The notes under the pieces are model-generated. The model saw only the letters and a program-made list of their open reading frames with translations. It made no database searches and had not been told where the DNA came from. From 62-47 sp039808365 (GTDB lineage Bacteria > Pseudomonadota > Alphaproteobacteria > Rhizobiales > Xanthobacteraceae), in NCBI GenBank assembly GCA_039808365.1, contig JBDHSX010000031.1, positions 1 to 28,220 of the forward strand: 28,220 nt of DNA. Reading direction: 5' to 3'. Within the stretch, counting starts at the first letter, position 1. Every line of letters starts with the position of its first letter. The position numbers were made by a program, and so were the translations under genes. This document shows positions 14,935-22,639 of the stretch, one piece after another.

Positions 14935-15933
14935 ATGAGCACGCGGTCAGAAGACGAGATCGGTTATTCACACGTCTCAACCGGCCATCTGCCGCCCGGC
15001 GAGGAGGTGATGAAACTCGTCGACGAGGCGTACCAGCGCTACAAATCCAATCAGGACGGCACCAACTCCCAGGTCTATCCGGCGCTCGCCCGCGTGCCGA
15101 GCGACATGTTCGGCATCTGCGTCGTCGGCACCACCGGCAACGTCTATTCGGTCGGCGACGCCGACCACGAATTCTCGATCATGAGCGTGTCGAAGCCGTT
15201 CATTTTTGCGTTGGTCTGTCAGGAGATCGGCCACGAGGCCGCCCGCGCCAAGCTCGGCGCCAACGCCACCGGCTATGCGTTCAATTCGGTGGCCGGCATC
15301 GAGCGGATGCCCGGCGGCCGCACCAATCCGATGGTCAACGCCGGCGCCATCGCCACGACGAGTCTGGTGCCGGGCGAAACCGTCGATGCGAAGTGGAAAT
15401 TCATCCACGACGGCCTGTCGAAATTCGCCGGCCGCAAGCTGCCGATGAACGACGAGGTCCTGAAATCGGCGCGCGAAACCAATTTCCGCAATCGGTCGAT
15501 CGCCCACTTCCTGCACAGCGTGAATGCGATCTATTGCGATCCGATGGACGCGGTCGATCTCTACACGCAGCAATGTTCGTTGAACGTCAGCGCGCGGGAT
15601 CTCGCCGTCATGGGCGCGACGCTCGCCGACGGCGGCGTCAATCCCGTGACCAAGGAGCGCGTGGTCGCGCCCGAGGTCTGCCACTACGCGCTGGCGGTGA
15701 TGACCACGGCGGGTCTTTACGAGACGTCGGGCGACTGGCTGTTCGACATCGGGCTGCCGGGCAAGAGCGGCATCGGCGGCGGCATCGTCACGGTGTCGCC
15801 CGGCAAGGGCGGGCTCGGCACCTTCGCACCGCCGCTCGACGCCGCCGGCAACAGCGTCAAGGGACAACTCGTGGCGAAATATCTGTCGCACCGGCTCGGC
15901 ATGGATCTGTTCGTCTCCATGCCGGAAGCCTGA
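14935..15933 (+). CDS. glsA: Glutaminase
   Basis: 332 residues. Hydrolyses glutamine to glutamate and ammonia in the cytoplasm. The serine-dependent beta-lactamase-like glutaminase fold is shown by SVSK at 84-87 (Ser84-x-x-Lys87 catalytic pair), the NPMVNAGAI segment (131-139), and GTNSQVYPALARVP near the start. The later GLPGKSGIGGGI and the VSPGKGGLGTFAPPLD segment are also typical. ATG 14935 has GGGAGG 4-5 nt upstream; the open frame continues upstream to 14851 but without family similarity. The MFS transporter begins 95 bp downstream on the same strand without an obvious terminator between, so the two may be cotranscribed. Confidence 0.93.
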   Translation: MSTRSEDEIGYSHVSTGHLPPGEEVMKLVDEAYQRYKSNQDGTNSQVYPALARVPSDMFGICVVGTTGNVYSVGDADHEFSIMSVSKPFIFALVCQEIGHEAARAKLGANATGYAFNSVAGIERMPGGRTNPMVNAGAIATTSLVPGETVDAKWKFIHDGLSKFAGRKLPMNDEVLKSARETNFRNRSIAHFLHSVNAIYCDPMDAVDLYTQQCSLNVSARDLAVMGATLADGGVNPVTKERVVAPEVCHYALAVMTTAGLYETSGDWLFDIGLPGKSGIGGGIVTVSPGKGGLGTFAPPLDAAGNSVKGQLVAKYLSHRLGMDLFVSMPEA

Positions 15934-16028
15934 GGCTTTCCAAAAAGGGGCGAAAACGGCCGCGAGGGCGCGGCGGCGATCGAACACAATCCATCGTTCA
16001 AACATAATCAAGCAAGGGGCGGCAACAC

Positions 16029-17678
16029 ATGGCAACGGCATCGGCGACGGCAGTCCATCCCGCGGATGAGGTCAGGGAATCGTGGGTTCCCATGATCGCG
16101 ATCGCGCTCGGTCAAATGATCATGTCCTTCAACGTCGCCTCGCTTCCGGTCGCGCTCGGCGGCATGGTGGCGAGCTTCGGCGTGCCGCCGACCACGGTCG
16201 CCACCGGCATCGTCGCCTATTCGATGCTGGTCGCCGGCTTCGTCATGCTCGGCGCCAAGCTGGTGCAGCGTTACGGCACGGCGCGGGTGTTCCGCATCGC
16301 TGTTGTAATGTTCTGCGCCTCGCAGGTGCTGATGACATTCAGTCCCACCGCGACCCTGATGATTACCGCGCAGGCGCTGTGCGGCGCCTCCGCCTCGGTG
16401 ATCGTGCCGGCGCTGGTGGCGCTGATCGCCGAAAACTACAAGGGCCGCCAGCAGGCGACCGCGGTCGGCGCGCTGGGCTCGGCGCGCGCCGGCGCTGGCG
16501 TGCTGGCGTTCGTCATCGGCGGCATTCTCGGCACCTTCATCGGTTGGCGTCCGGCGTTCGGCATTCTGATCGCCGTCTCGGCGCTGGTCTTCTTCCTGAG
16601 CTTCCGGCTGAAATCGACGCCGGGACGCTCGGATGTCAGGATCGACTTTTTCGGCGTGCTTCTGGCGGCGGCCTCGATCATCGCCATCAGCTTTGGGTTC
16701 AACAACCTCAATCGCTGGGGGCTCGGGTTGGCCGGGCCGAACGCGCCGTTCGATCTGCTCGGGCTTTCGCCGGCGCCGATCCTGATCGTGCTCGGCATCG
16801 TGCTCGGCCAGGCGTTTTTCATGTGGACGCATCGCCGCCAGGCCGCGGGGAAAACGCCGCTGCTGGCGCTCGCGGTGATCGATTCCCCGCAGGAGCGGGC
16901 CGCGGTCTATTCGATGTTCTCCGTCGTCGCTCTGGAGGCGATGCTGAACTTCTCGGTGCCGCTCTACATTCAGATCGTGCAGGGCCGCTCGCCGATCGCG
17001 ACCGCCATCGCCATGATGCCGTTCAACCTCACGGTGTTTTTCGCGGCGATGCTGATCGTGCGGTTCTACGAGAAGTTCACGCCGCGCCAGATCGGCCGTG
17101 GCGGCTTCATCCTGTGCACGATCGGGCTGCTTTGGCTGGCTTTCGTGGTTCACAACGACTGGAGCGCGGTGCCGGTTCTGCTCGGTCTTGTCGTCTTCGG
17201 CATCGGGCAGGGCGCGCTGGTCACGCTCTTGTTCAACGTGCTGGTCACCGCCTCGCCCAAGGAATTGGCCGGCGATGTCGGCTCGCTGCGCGGCACCACC
17301 AACAACCTCGCCGCCGCGGTCGGCACCGCGGTCGCGGGCGCGCTGCTGGTCGGCCTGTTGAGCTCGGCCATCATGGCCAGCATCGCCGCCAATCCGAAGC
17401 TGACGCCTGAACTCCAGTCGCAGATCAATCTCGACAGCATCAACTTCGTCAGCAATGACCGGCTGAAGACGGTGATGGCGCAGACCACCGCATCGCCCGC
17501 CCAGGTCGACGAGGCGGTGCGCGTCAACACCGACGCGCGGCTGCGCGCCTTGAAGATCGGCCTTCTCATCATGGCGGGACTTGCGATGCTGACCATCTTC
17601 CCCGCCGGCAACCTGCCGAACTATCTGCCCGGCGAGATGCCCGCCGATCTGGCGTCCGGCGAGCGAAAACGCAAGTAA
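16029..17678 (+). CDS. MFS transporter, probable DHA2-type (14 TM)
   Basis: 549 residues, mostly hydrophobic, ending in a charged tail. A membrane proton-driven transporter of the major facilitator superfamily. The first segment (VPMIAIALGQMIMSFNVASL) and the TM2-TM3 loop with GAKLVQRYGTARVFR (conserved G-x-x-x-D/R-R-x-G-x-R/K pattern) fit the family. A second-half repeat starts near residue 295. The large extramembrane stretch near 455-510 precedes the last membrane segment, as in DHA2-type drug or metabolite exporters. Substrate is unknown. AGGGG lies 9 nt before the ATG. It follows the glutaminase gene, so glutamine/glutamate-related transport is conceivable but not shown. Confidence 0.88.
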   Translation: MATASATAVHPADEVRESWVPMIAIALGQMIMSFNVASLPVALGGMVASFGVPPTTVATGIVAYSMLVAGFVMLGAKLVQRYGTARVFRIAVVMFCASQVLMTFSPTATLMITAQALCGASASVIVPALVALIAENYKGRQQATAVGALGSARAGAGVLAFVIGGILGTFIGWRPAFGILIAVSALVFFLSFRLKSTPGRSDVRIDFFGVLLAAASIIAISFGFNNLNRWGLGLAGPNAPFDLLGLSPAPILIVLGIVLGQAFFMWTHRRQAAGKTPLLALAVIDSPQERAAVYSMFSVVALEAMLNFSVPLYIQIVQGRSPIATAIAMMPFNLTVFFAAMLIVRFYEKFTPRQIGRGGFILCTIGLLWLAFVVHNDWSAVPVLLGLVVFGIGQGALVTLLFNVLVTASPKELAGDVGSLRGTTNNLAAAVGTAVAGALLVGLLSSAIMASIAANPKLTPELQSQINLDSINFVSNDRLKTVMAQTTASPAQVDEAVRVNTDARLRALKIGLLIMAGLAMLTIFPAGNLPNYLPGEMPADLASGERKRK

Positions 17679-17694
17679 ACGGGCGCTGAGCAAG

Positions 17695-17718
17695 GGCGTG
17701 CGGCCGCGGCCGCACGCC
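17695..17718. terminator. Perfect 24-bp palindrome after the MFS gene
   Basis: The 24 bases are exactly self-complementary; the half-site is GGCGTGCGGCCG. As RNA it would fold into a 10-pair GC stem with a 4-nt CGCG loop, 17 nt after the MFS stop. No U-tract follows. Termination is the simplest reading. The centre contains two overlapping GCGGCCGC sequences. Confidence 0.6.
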
Positions 17719-17831
17719 GACGCCTGTCATCCGGCACACGGAATATGCGATCGGCGAAGCCGCCGGGGCCGCGCGCGCCGCGTCGCCTCGGGTCGTGCCG
17801 TCTCCGCCATGCCGTCCTGGCCATGAGGCGA

Positions 17832-17868
17832 TTTGACGCCGCCGGTCAAAGGTGTCTAGACTTTTGAC
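17832..17868 (+). promoter_or_regulatory. Promoter with TTTGAC/GTCAAA half-sites for the second HAAT operon
   Basis: Three half-sites occur: TTTGAC (17832-17837), GTCAAA (17845-17850) and TTTGAC (17863-17868). The first two form an inverted repeat with a 7-bp spacer, the last two one with a 12-bp spacer. A sigma-70-like promoter overlaps: -35 TTGACG at 17833-17838, 18-bp spacer, -10 TAGACT at 17857-17862. A regulator on the inner half-sites would cover the promoter, suggesting repression. The binding-protein ATG lies about 120 bp downstream. Confidence 0.45.
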
Positions 17869-17986
17869 GCGGATGCTTGGCGGGGGCGTTCGACGATTCG
17901 TCTCGCCGTCGGCCCGATGCGGGCACAACAATCAAGAACACTGCCGGCGTGGCACAATGATGCCGGCGCATGAGGAGGACACCAGG

Positions 17987-19231
17987 ATGACCATCACCCG
18001 TCGCGAGTTCGCCGTCGGTGCGTCCGGCGTATTGCTTGGCTCGGTCGCCGCGCCGTTCGTGCGGCGCGCGGGGGCCGCCGACTCGACGATTCGCATCGGC
18101 GTCGTCAATTCGATGAGCGGCGGGCTCGCGGCCTACGCGCAGGAAGGTCAGCCGGCGTTCGAATACATCATCAAGAAGATCAACGCCGACGGCGGCATCA
18201 AGAGCAAGGGCGGCGCCAAGATTGAACTGATCCAGGCCGACGACACCAGCCAACCGGCGCGGACCGCGACCGAGGCGCGCCGCCTGATCACCGAGGAGAA
18301 GGTTCATCTTCTCACCGGCACCATTCTGAGCGCGCAGATGCTGGCGCTGACCCCGGTGCTCGACGAACTGAAAATGCCGACGCTGTCGGTGTGGGCCGGC
18401 GGCGCGCGCTCGAACTACATGTTCACGCTCGGCTATCCCTATGATCGCGGCTACGCGCAGACGATGCACGACTTCGTGATTTTCCTGCGCGACGCCCAAA
18501 AGTTCAACATCAAGACCGCGGTGATGGGCTACTCGAATTATGAGGCCGGGCAGCAGGTCAACAAGTTCCTGACCGAAAAGCTCAAGGCCAGCGGCGTGCA
18601 GATCGTCGGCGAAGCGCCGCTCGACATCAAGGCGCAGGACCAGACCTCCGCAATGGTCCGCATCCGCTCGCTGAAGCCGGATGTCGTGGTCGGCCTGGTA
18701 ACGCCGCGCGACGGCATCCTGCTGCATCAGGCGCGCTACAACCTCAATTACCACGGCAGCATCTTCTGCGGCGGCACCGGCGGCTATTCCGACCTGTCGT
18801 TGTGGAAGGATCTCGGGCCGGAAATCGGCAAGGCGGTGCTGACCAAGAACCTGTTCGGCATGACCGGCTTCAGCCCCGGCGCGAAAATTCCCGCGATGCA
18901 GGCGATCATCGCCGAGTTGCGCGACGTCGCCAAGCTCGACCGCATCGGGCAGGGCGCGATCCAATACGCGCAGGCCGGACGCGTGTTGCAGATGGTGCTC
19001 GAAACCTCGGCGTCGCTGGAGAGCGACGCGCTGCTCGCCGCCTTCAAGAAAGTCTACATTCCGTTCGGCGATCCCCATCTCTACGTCGCCAAGCCGAGAG
19101 GATTGCGCTTCGCCGAGGATCGGCTGCTTGAGGACGGCAGCGCCATGTTCATTCAGTGGACGCCGGATCAGCAGCAGCAGGTGGTGTTCCCCAAGGAGTT
19201 CGCCCAGACCACGCCGCGTCCCCGCGAGTGA
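17987..19231 (+). CDS. HAAT-family ABC transporter binding protein with Tat-type signal
   Basis: 414 residues from ATG 17987, with GGAGG 8 nt upstream. The N-terminus MTITRREFAVGASG is a twin-arginine signal (R5-R6-E-F), cleavage probably after about residue 31 (AGAA-DS). The mature part is a Peripla_BP_6-type type I binding protein (IRIGVVNSMSGGLAAYAQEG, then TATEARRLITEEKVHLLTG). Tat export implies folding before export, unusual among the binding proteins here: the other two carry Sec signals. It heads a five-gene operon: livG begins 9 nt after its stop. Ligand not predictable. Confidence 0.92.
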   Translation: MTITRREFAVGASGVLLGSVAAPFVRRAGAADSTIRIGVVNSMSGGLAAYAQEGQPAFEYIIKKINADGGIKSKGGAKIELIQADDTSQPARTATEARRLITEEKVHLLTGTILSAQMLALTPVLDELKMPTLSVWAGGARSNYMFTLGYPYDRGYAQTMHDFVIFLRDAQKFNIKTAVMGYSNYEAGQQVNKFLTEKLKASGVQIVGEAPLDIKAQDQTSAMVRIRSLKPDVVVGLVTPRDGILLHQARYNLNYHGSIFCGGTGGYSDLSLWKDLGPEIGKAVLTKNLFGMTGFSPGAKIPAMQAIIAELRDVAKLDRIGQGAIQYAQAGRVLQMVLETSASLESDALLAAFKKVYIPFGDPHLYVAKPRGLRFAEDRLLEDGSAMFIQWTPDQQQQVVFPKEFAQTTPRPRE

Positions 19232-19240
19232 GACAAGGCC

Positions 19241-19960
19241 GTGGCGCTGCTTGAGGTCGACAAGGTCACCCGACGGTTCGGCGGTCTGGTCGCCGTCAAC
19301 AATGTCAGCTTCGCGGTGGCCGAGGGAGAAATTCTCGGCATCATCGGCCCGAACGGTGCCGGCAAGACCACGCTGTTCAGCGTGATCTCCGGCTTCATCC
19401 CGCCGAGCGCCGGCGAAATCCGTTTCGCCGGCGAGAGCATCGTCGGCGTGTCGCCGGACCGGCTGGTGCGTAAGGGGCTGGTTCGCAGCTTCCAGGTGGT
19501 GCAGACCTTTGCCGACATGTCCACATTGGACGTCGTGACCACGGCGGCGCTGACGCGGCGGCCGATCCGCGAGGCGATCGACTACGCCGCGCATGTGCTC
19601 AAGCGGGTCGGGATGTCCGGCAAGGAACGGCTCACGCCGGCGACGCTGTCGTTGCAGGACAAGAAGCTGCTCGAACTCGCCAAGTGCCTCGCCACCGATC
19701 CGCGCTGCATCCTGCTCGACGAGGTGATGGCCGGCTTGACCATCGCCGAGACCGAGGCGCCGATGGCCATCGTCCGCGAGCTGAACAGCCAGGGCGTCAC
19801 CATCGTCATGGTCGAGCACGTCATGCCGGTCATCATGCGGCTGGCGACGCGCATCGTCGTCATCAATTTCGGGGAGAAGATCGCGGAAGCGACGCCGGAG
19901 GACATCGTCAAGGACCAGCGGGTGATCGACGCCTATTTCGGGGAGCATCTCGATGCTTGA
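19241..19960 (+). CDS. livG: HAAT ABC transporter ATP-binding protein LivG
   Basis: 239 residues. Walker A is GPNGAGKT at 36-43, Q-loop near Gln85, Walker B CILLDE at 156-161 followed by VMAGL, and the switch His at 193. The signature region reads LSLQD (136-140) and lacks the usual glycines; the LDEVMAGL variant with a non-canonical signature fits a LivG subgroup I recall from proteobacteria. The start is GTG at 19241, because a stop (the preceding gene's own TGA) lies just upstream in this frame and no ATG is near. It overlaps livF by 8 nt. Confidence 0.92.
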   Translation: MALLEVDKVTRRFGGLVAVNNVSFAVAEGEILGIIGPNGAGKTTLFSVISGFIPPSAGEIRFAGESIVGVSPDRLVRKGLVRSFQVVQTFADMSTLDVVTTAALTRRPIREAIDYAAHVLKRVGMSGKERLTPATLSLQDKKLLELAKCLATDPRCILLDEVMAGLTIAETEAPMAIVRELNSQGVTIVMVEHVMPVIMRLATRIVVINFGEKIAEATPEDIVKDQRVIDAYFGEHLDA

Positions 19961-20657
19961 GGTCGATCATCTGGTGACCGGCTATGGCGGCGTGCCGGTG
20001 CTGCACGAGGTTTCGCTGCGACTGAGCGCCGGCGAGATCGTCGGGCTGCTCGGCGCCAACAACGCCGGCAAGACGACGCTGATCAACAGCCTGTCAGGCG
20101 TCGTGCCGCCGATGTCGGGCCGCATCCGCTTCGAGGGACAGGACGTCACCGCGATGACGCCGAAGCAACGGGTGGAAATCGGCATCATACAGGTGCCGGA
20201 GGGCCGGCTGGTATTTCCGGAGATGAGCGTGCGCGAAAATCTCCTGCTCGGCGGCATCAACGCGCGGGCGCGTCATCATCGCCCGCGCCAGATGGAGCAT
20301 GTGCTCGAATTGTTTCCCCGCTTGCGCGAGCGCCTCGGACAGAAAGCCGGCACGCTCTCGGGCGGTGAACAGCAGATGCTGGCGATCGGCCGCGGCCTGA
20401 TGGCGGAAGCGAAACTGCTGATGCTGGACGAGCCGTCGCTCGGGCTGTCGCCGCTGTTCGTCCAGTATATTTTCGGCATCATCGATCGCCTGCACGCCGA
20501 GGGATTGTCGATCCTGCTGATCGAGCAGAATCTCAACCTGACATTGCGTCACGCGCAGCGATGTTACGTGCTCGAGCGTGGCAAGGTGGCCATCGAGGGG
20601 GCATCCGACGTCGTCAAGGACGATCCGCGGACGCGCAGCGCCTATCTCGGGCTTTAG
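19953..20657 (+). CDS. livF: HAAT ABC transporter ATP-binding protein LivF
   Basis: 234 residues. Walker A is GANNAGKT at about 34-41, with Asn where most LivF proteins have Gly. The signature LSGGE and Walker B LLMLDEP are canonical, followed by SLGLSP, and the protein ends in AYLGL, all typical of LivF. ATG 19953 has GGGGAG 8 nt upstream and overlaps the livG end by 8 nt, so the two ATPases are translationally coupled. The permease gene follows after 57 nt. Confidence 0.92.
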   Translation: MLEVDHLVTGYGGVPVLHEVSLRLSAGEIVGLLGANNAGKTTLINSLSGVVPPMSGRIRFEGQDVTAMTPKQRVEIGIIQVPEGRLVFPEMSVRENLLLGGINARARHHRPRQMEHVLELFPRLRERLGQKAGTLSGGEQQMLAIGRGLMAEAKLLMLDEPSLGLSPLFVQYIFGIIDRLHAEGLSILLIEQNLNLTLRHAQRCYVLERGKVAIEGASDVVKDDPRTRSAYLGL

Positions 20658-20714
20658 GGTGGATGAATTCAGATGACGCGTGACTTGGTCGGCGGCGATT
20701 GAGCGGAGACGGAT

Positions 20715-21581
20715 GTGGCCGAATTTCTGCAAGCATTGGCGCAGGGCGTGCTGGTCGGCAGCACCTACGGGCTGTTGGCGCTCGGGATGGGGCTGGTCTA
20801 CGGCGTCAGCGGCATCGTCAACTTCTCGCACGGCGATTTCATTTCGCTCGGCATGTTCCTGTGCCTGGCGTTGTATTCGGCGCTGACGCTCGATCCCTAT
20901 GTCTCGCTGGTGATCACCGTGCCGGTGATGACCGTGCTCGGCGGACTGGTCTATTGGTATCTGCTGCGGCCGATGGTCGGCCATCAGTTCCTGATGGTGG
21001 TCCAGCTCACCCTCGGCCTCAGCCTGGTGTTGCAGAACGGCATCCTGATGGTGTTCGGCGGCCAGCCCGCGCGCACGCCGTCGGTGGTCGAATCCAAGCT
21101 CTGGATCCTGGGCGAGGTCGTCGTCCGCGTGCCGCACGTCATCGCTTTCGTGGTGTCGTTCGCCATGGCGATCGGGCTGTATGTGATGCTGCGCTCGACC
21201 GATTTCGGCCGCTCGATCCGCGCCGTGCACCAGAATGCGCACGCCGCCGCGCTGATGGGAATCGACGTCAGCCGGGTGCAGACCCTGACCTTCGCGCTCG
21301 GCATCGGGATTCTCGCGATCGCCGCGGCGCTGCTGTTGCCGGGAACGCCGATCCAGCCGTCGCAAGGGCTGCGCTATACGGTGATCACGCTGATCGTGGT
21401 GGCGCTCGGCGGCATGACCAACTTCGTCGGCATCATGCTCGGCGGCCTGATCATCGGCCTCTCGGAGGCTTACGGCACCATCTATCTGTCCGATACGCTG
21501 GGCATGTTGCTGCCATACGGCATCTTCGTGCTCATCATGCTGTTCCGGCCTCAGGGGCTCACCTGGAGTTCGTCGCGATGA
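20715..21581 (+). CDS. livH: HAAT ABC transporter permease LivH
   Basis: 288 residues, the standard LivH length. The N-terminus has GVLVGSTYGLLALGMGLVYG and the NFSHGDFISLG motif, then YLLRPMVG. About eight hydrophobic segments are visible. The start is GTG at 20715, with GGAG 7-8 nt upstream; the ATG two bases earlier is in another frame. The stop overlaps the livM start by 4 nt (ATGA). It forms the membrane channel with LivM. Confidence 0.92.
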   Translation: MAEFLQALAQGVLVGSTYGLLALGMGLVYGVSGIVNFSHGDFISLGMFLCLALYSALTLDPYVSLVITVPVMTVLGGLVYWYLLRPMVGHQFLMVVQLTLGLSLVLQNGILMVFGGQPARTPSVVESKLWILGEVVVRVPHVIAFVVSFAMAIGLYVMLRSTDFGRSIRAVHQNAHAAALMGIDVSRVQTLTFALGIGILAIAAALLLPGTPIQPSQGLRYTVITLIVVALGGMTNFVGIMLGGLIIGLSEAYGTIYLSDTLGMLLPYGIFVLIMLFRPQGLTWSSSR

Positions 21582-22570
21582 GGCAGGAATTCTACAAGAC
21601 GCTGTTGTCGCCGGTGTGGCTGATCGTGCTGGCGCTGGCGGCGGTGGTGCCGCCGCTGTTGCCGTCGTACTACCTGCACATCGTCATCCTGTCGCTGGTC
21701 TATGTCGCGCTGGCGTCGGCGTGGAACATCGTCGGCGGCATGGCCGGACAGATTTCGCTGGCGCACAGCCTGTTCATCGGCACCGGCGCGATGCTGTCGA
21801 CCGCGCTGCTGCTCAAGCTCGGCATCAATATGTGGGTCGGCCTGGTGATCTCGGCGCTGATCTCCGGCGCGATGGGCGCGATCATTGCCTGGATCGATTT
21901 TCGCTTCCAGCTCGGCCATCTGTCGTTCGTGCTGATCACGCTGGCGTTCGCCGAGATGGGAACGGTGATCGTCGAGGGATGGGATTTCCTGGGCGGCGCG
22001 TCAGGCCTGCTGCTGCCGCAGGACAAGGGCGACTTCTGGGCGTTCCAGTTCGGCGGCGGCGTCGGCGCGTTCTGGGCGATGCTGGTGCTGGCGATCGCCA
22101 GTATCCTGATCAACGTCGCGGTCCTGAACGCGCCGCTCGGCTATTATCTGCGCACCATCCGCGACAATGAGAACGCCGCGCGGGCGATCGGCGTCAATAT
22201 CCTGCGCTACAAGATCGCGGCGATGGTGATCTCGGCGATGATGAGTTCGGTGATCGGCACCGCCTATGTCCGCTATCTCACCTTCGCCGATCCGTATCTT
22301 CTGGTGTCGCCGATCATCATCATCGAGATCGTGCTGTTCGCCACCGTCGGCGGATTGGGCCGGGCCTTCGGGCCGGCGTTCGGCGCGCTGCTGTTGGTGC
22401 CGCTCGGCGAGATTCTGCGCGGCAAGCTCGGCGGGACGTTGCCGGGATTGCATTACTTCATCTATGGCGTCGTCGTCATCGCGGTGATTCTGGTGTCGCC
22501 GCGCGGCCTGCTGCCGCTGTTCGAGAAAATGACCTCACGCGGCCGATCGAAGGCGGCGGCGACGAAATAG
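21578..22570 (+). CDS. livM: HAAT ABC transporter permease LivM
   Basis: 330 residues. The family pattern ASAWNIVGGMAGQISLAHSL is present near the first third, with many hydrophobic segments and the loop YYLRTIRDNENAARAIGVN (the EAA-like coupling region of LivM). It ends SPRGLLPLFEK, typical of LivM C-termini. ATG 21578 overlaps the livH stop; a longer open frame reaching back to 20699 overlaps livH and is not used. Last gene of the second HAAT operon, convergent with pncB across 69 bp in which I see no strong terminator. Confidence 0.92.
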   Translation: MRQEFYKTLLSPVWLIVLALAAVVPPLLPSYYLHIVILSLVYVALASAWNIVGGMAGQISLAHSLFIGTGAMLSTALLLKLGINMWVGLVISALISGAMGAIIAWIDFRFQLGHLSFVLITLAFAEMGTVIVEGWDFLGGASGLLLPQDKGDFWAFQFGGGVGAFWAMLVLAIASILINVAVLNAPLGYYLRTIRDNENAARAIGVNILRYKIAAMVISAMMSSVIGTAYVRYLTFADPYLLVSPIIIIEIVLFATVGGLGRAFGPAFGALLLVPLGEILRGKLGGTLPGLHYFIYGVVVIAVILVSPRGLLPLFEKMTSRGRSKAAATK

Positions 22571-22639
22571 CCTTGCGTGGCATCCGCGGGTCGCGGCGCG
22601 GCGTGGTTCTCGCGCGCGCACGTGAATTGACAGAAATGC

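Larger units (their letters stand above)
17679..17986. other. Gene-free stretch: end of MFS unit and promoter of second HAAT operon
   Basis: About 310 bp. The left end has a perfect 24-bp palindrome; the middle (17719-17831) shows nothing I recognise; the right part holds three TTTGAC/GTCAAA half-sites overlapping a plausible promoter. The long open frame of the binding-protein gene extends into it (to 17852), but that extension lacks family features. Confidence 0.6.

Noticed and set aside
16008..17693. 561-residue minus-strand open frame
   Set aside because: Antisense shadow of the MFS transporter.
17846..19948. 700-residue minus-strand open frame
   Set aside because: Antisense to the Tat-type binding protein and livG, both with clear motifs.
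20699..21577. N-terminal extension of LivM
   Set aside because: The open frame overlaps all of livH and its product there is Arg/Ala-rich; the ATGA overlap gives the true start.
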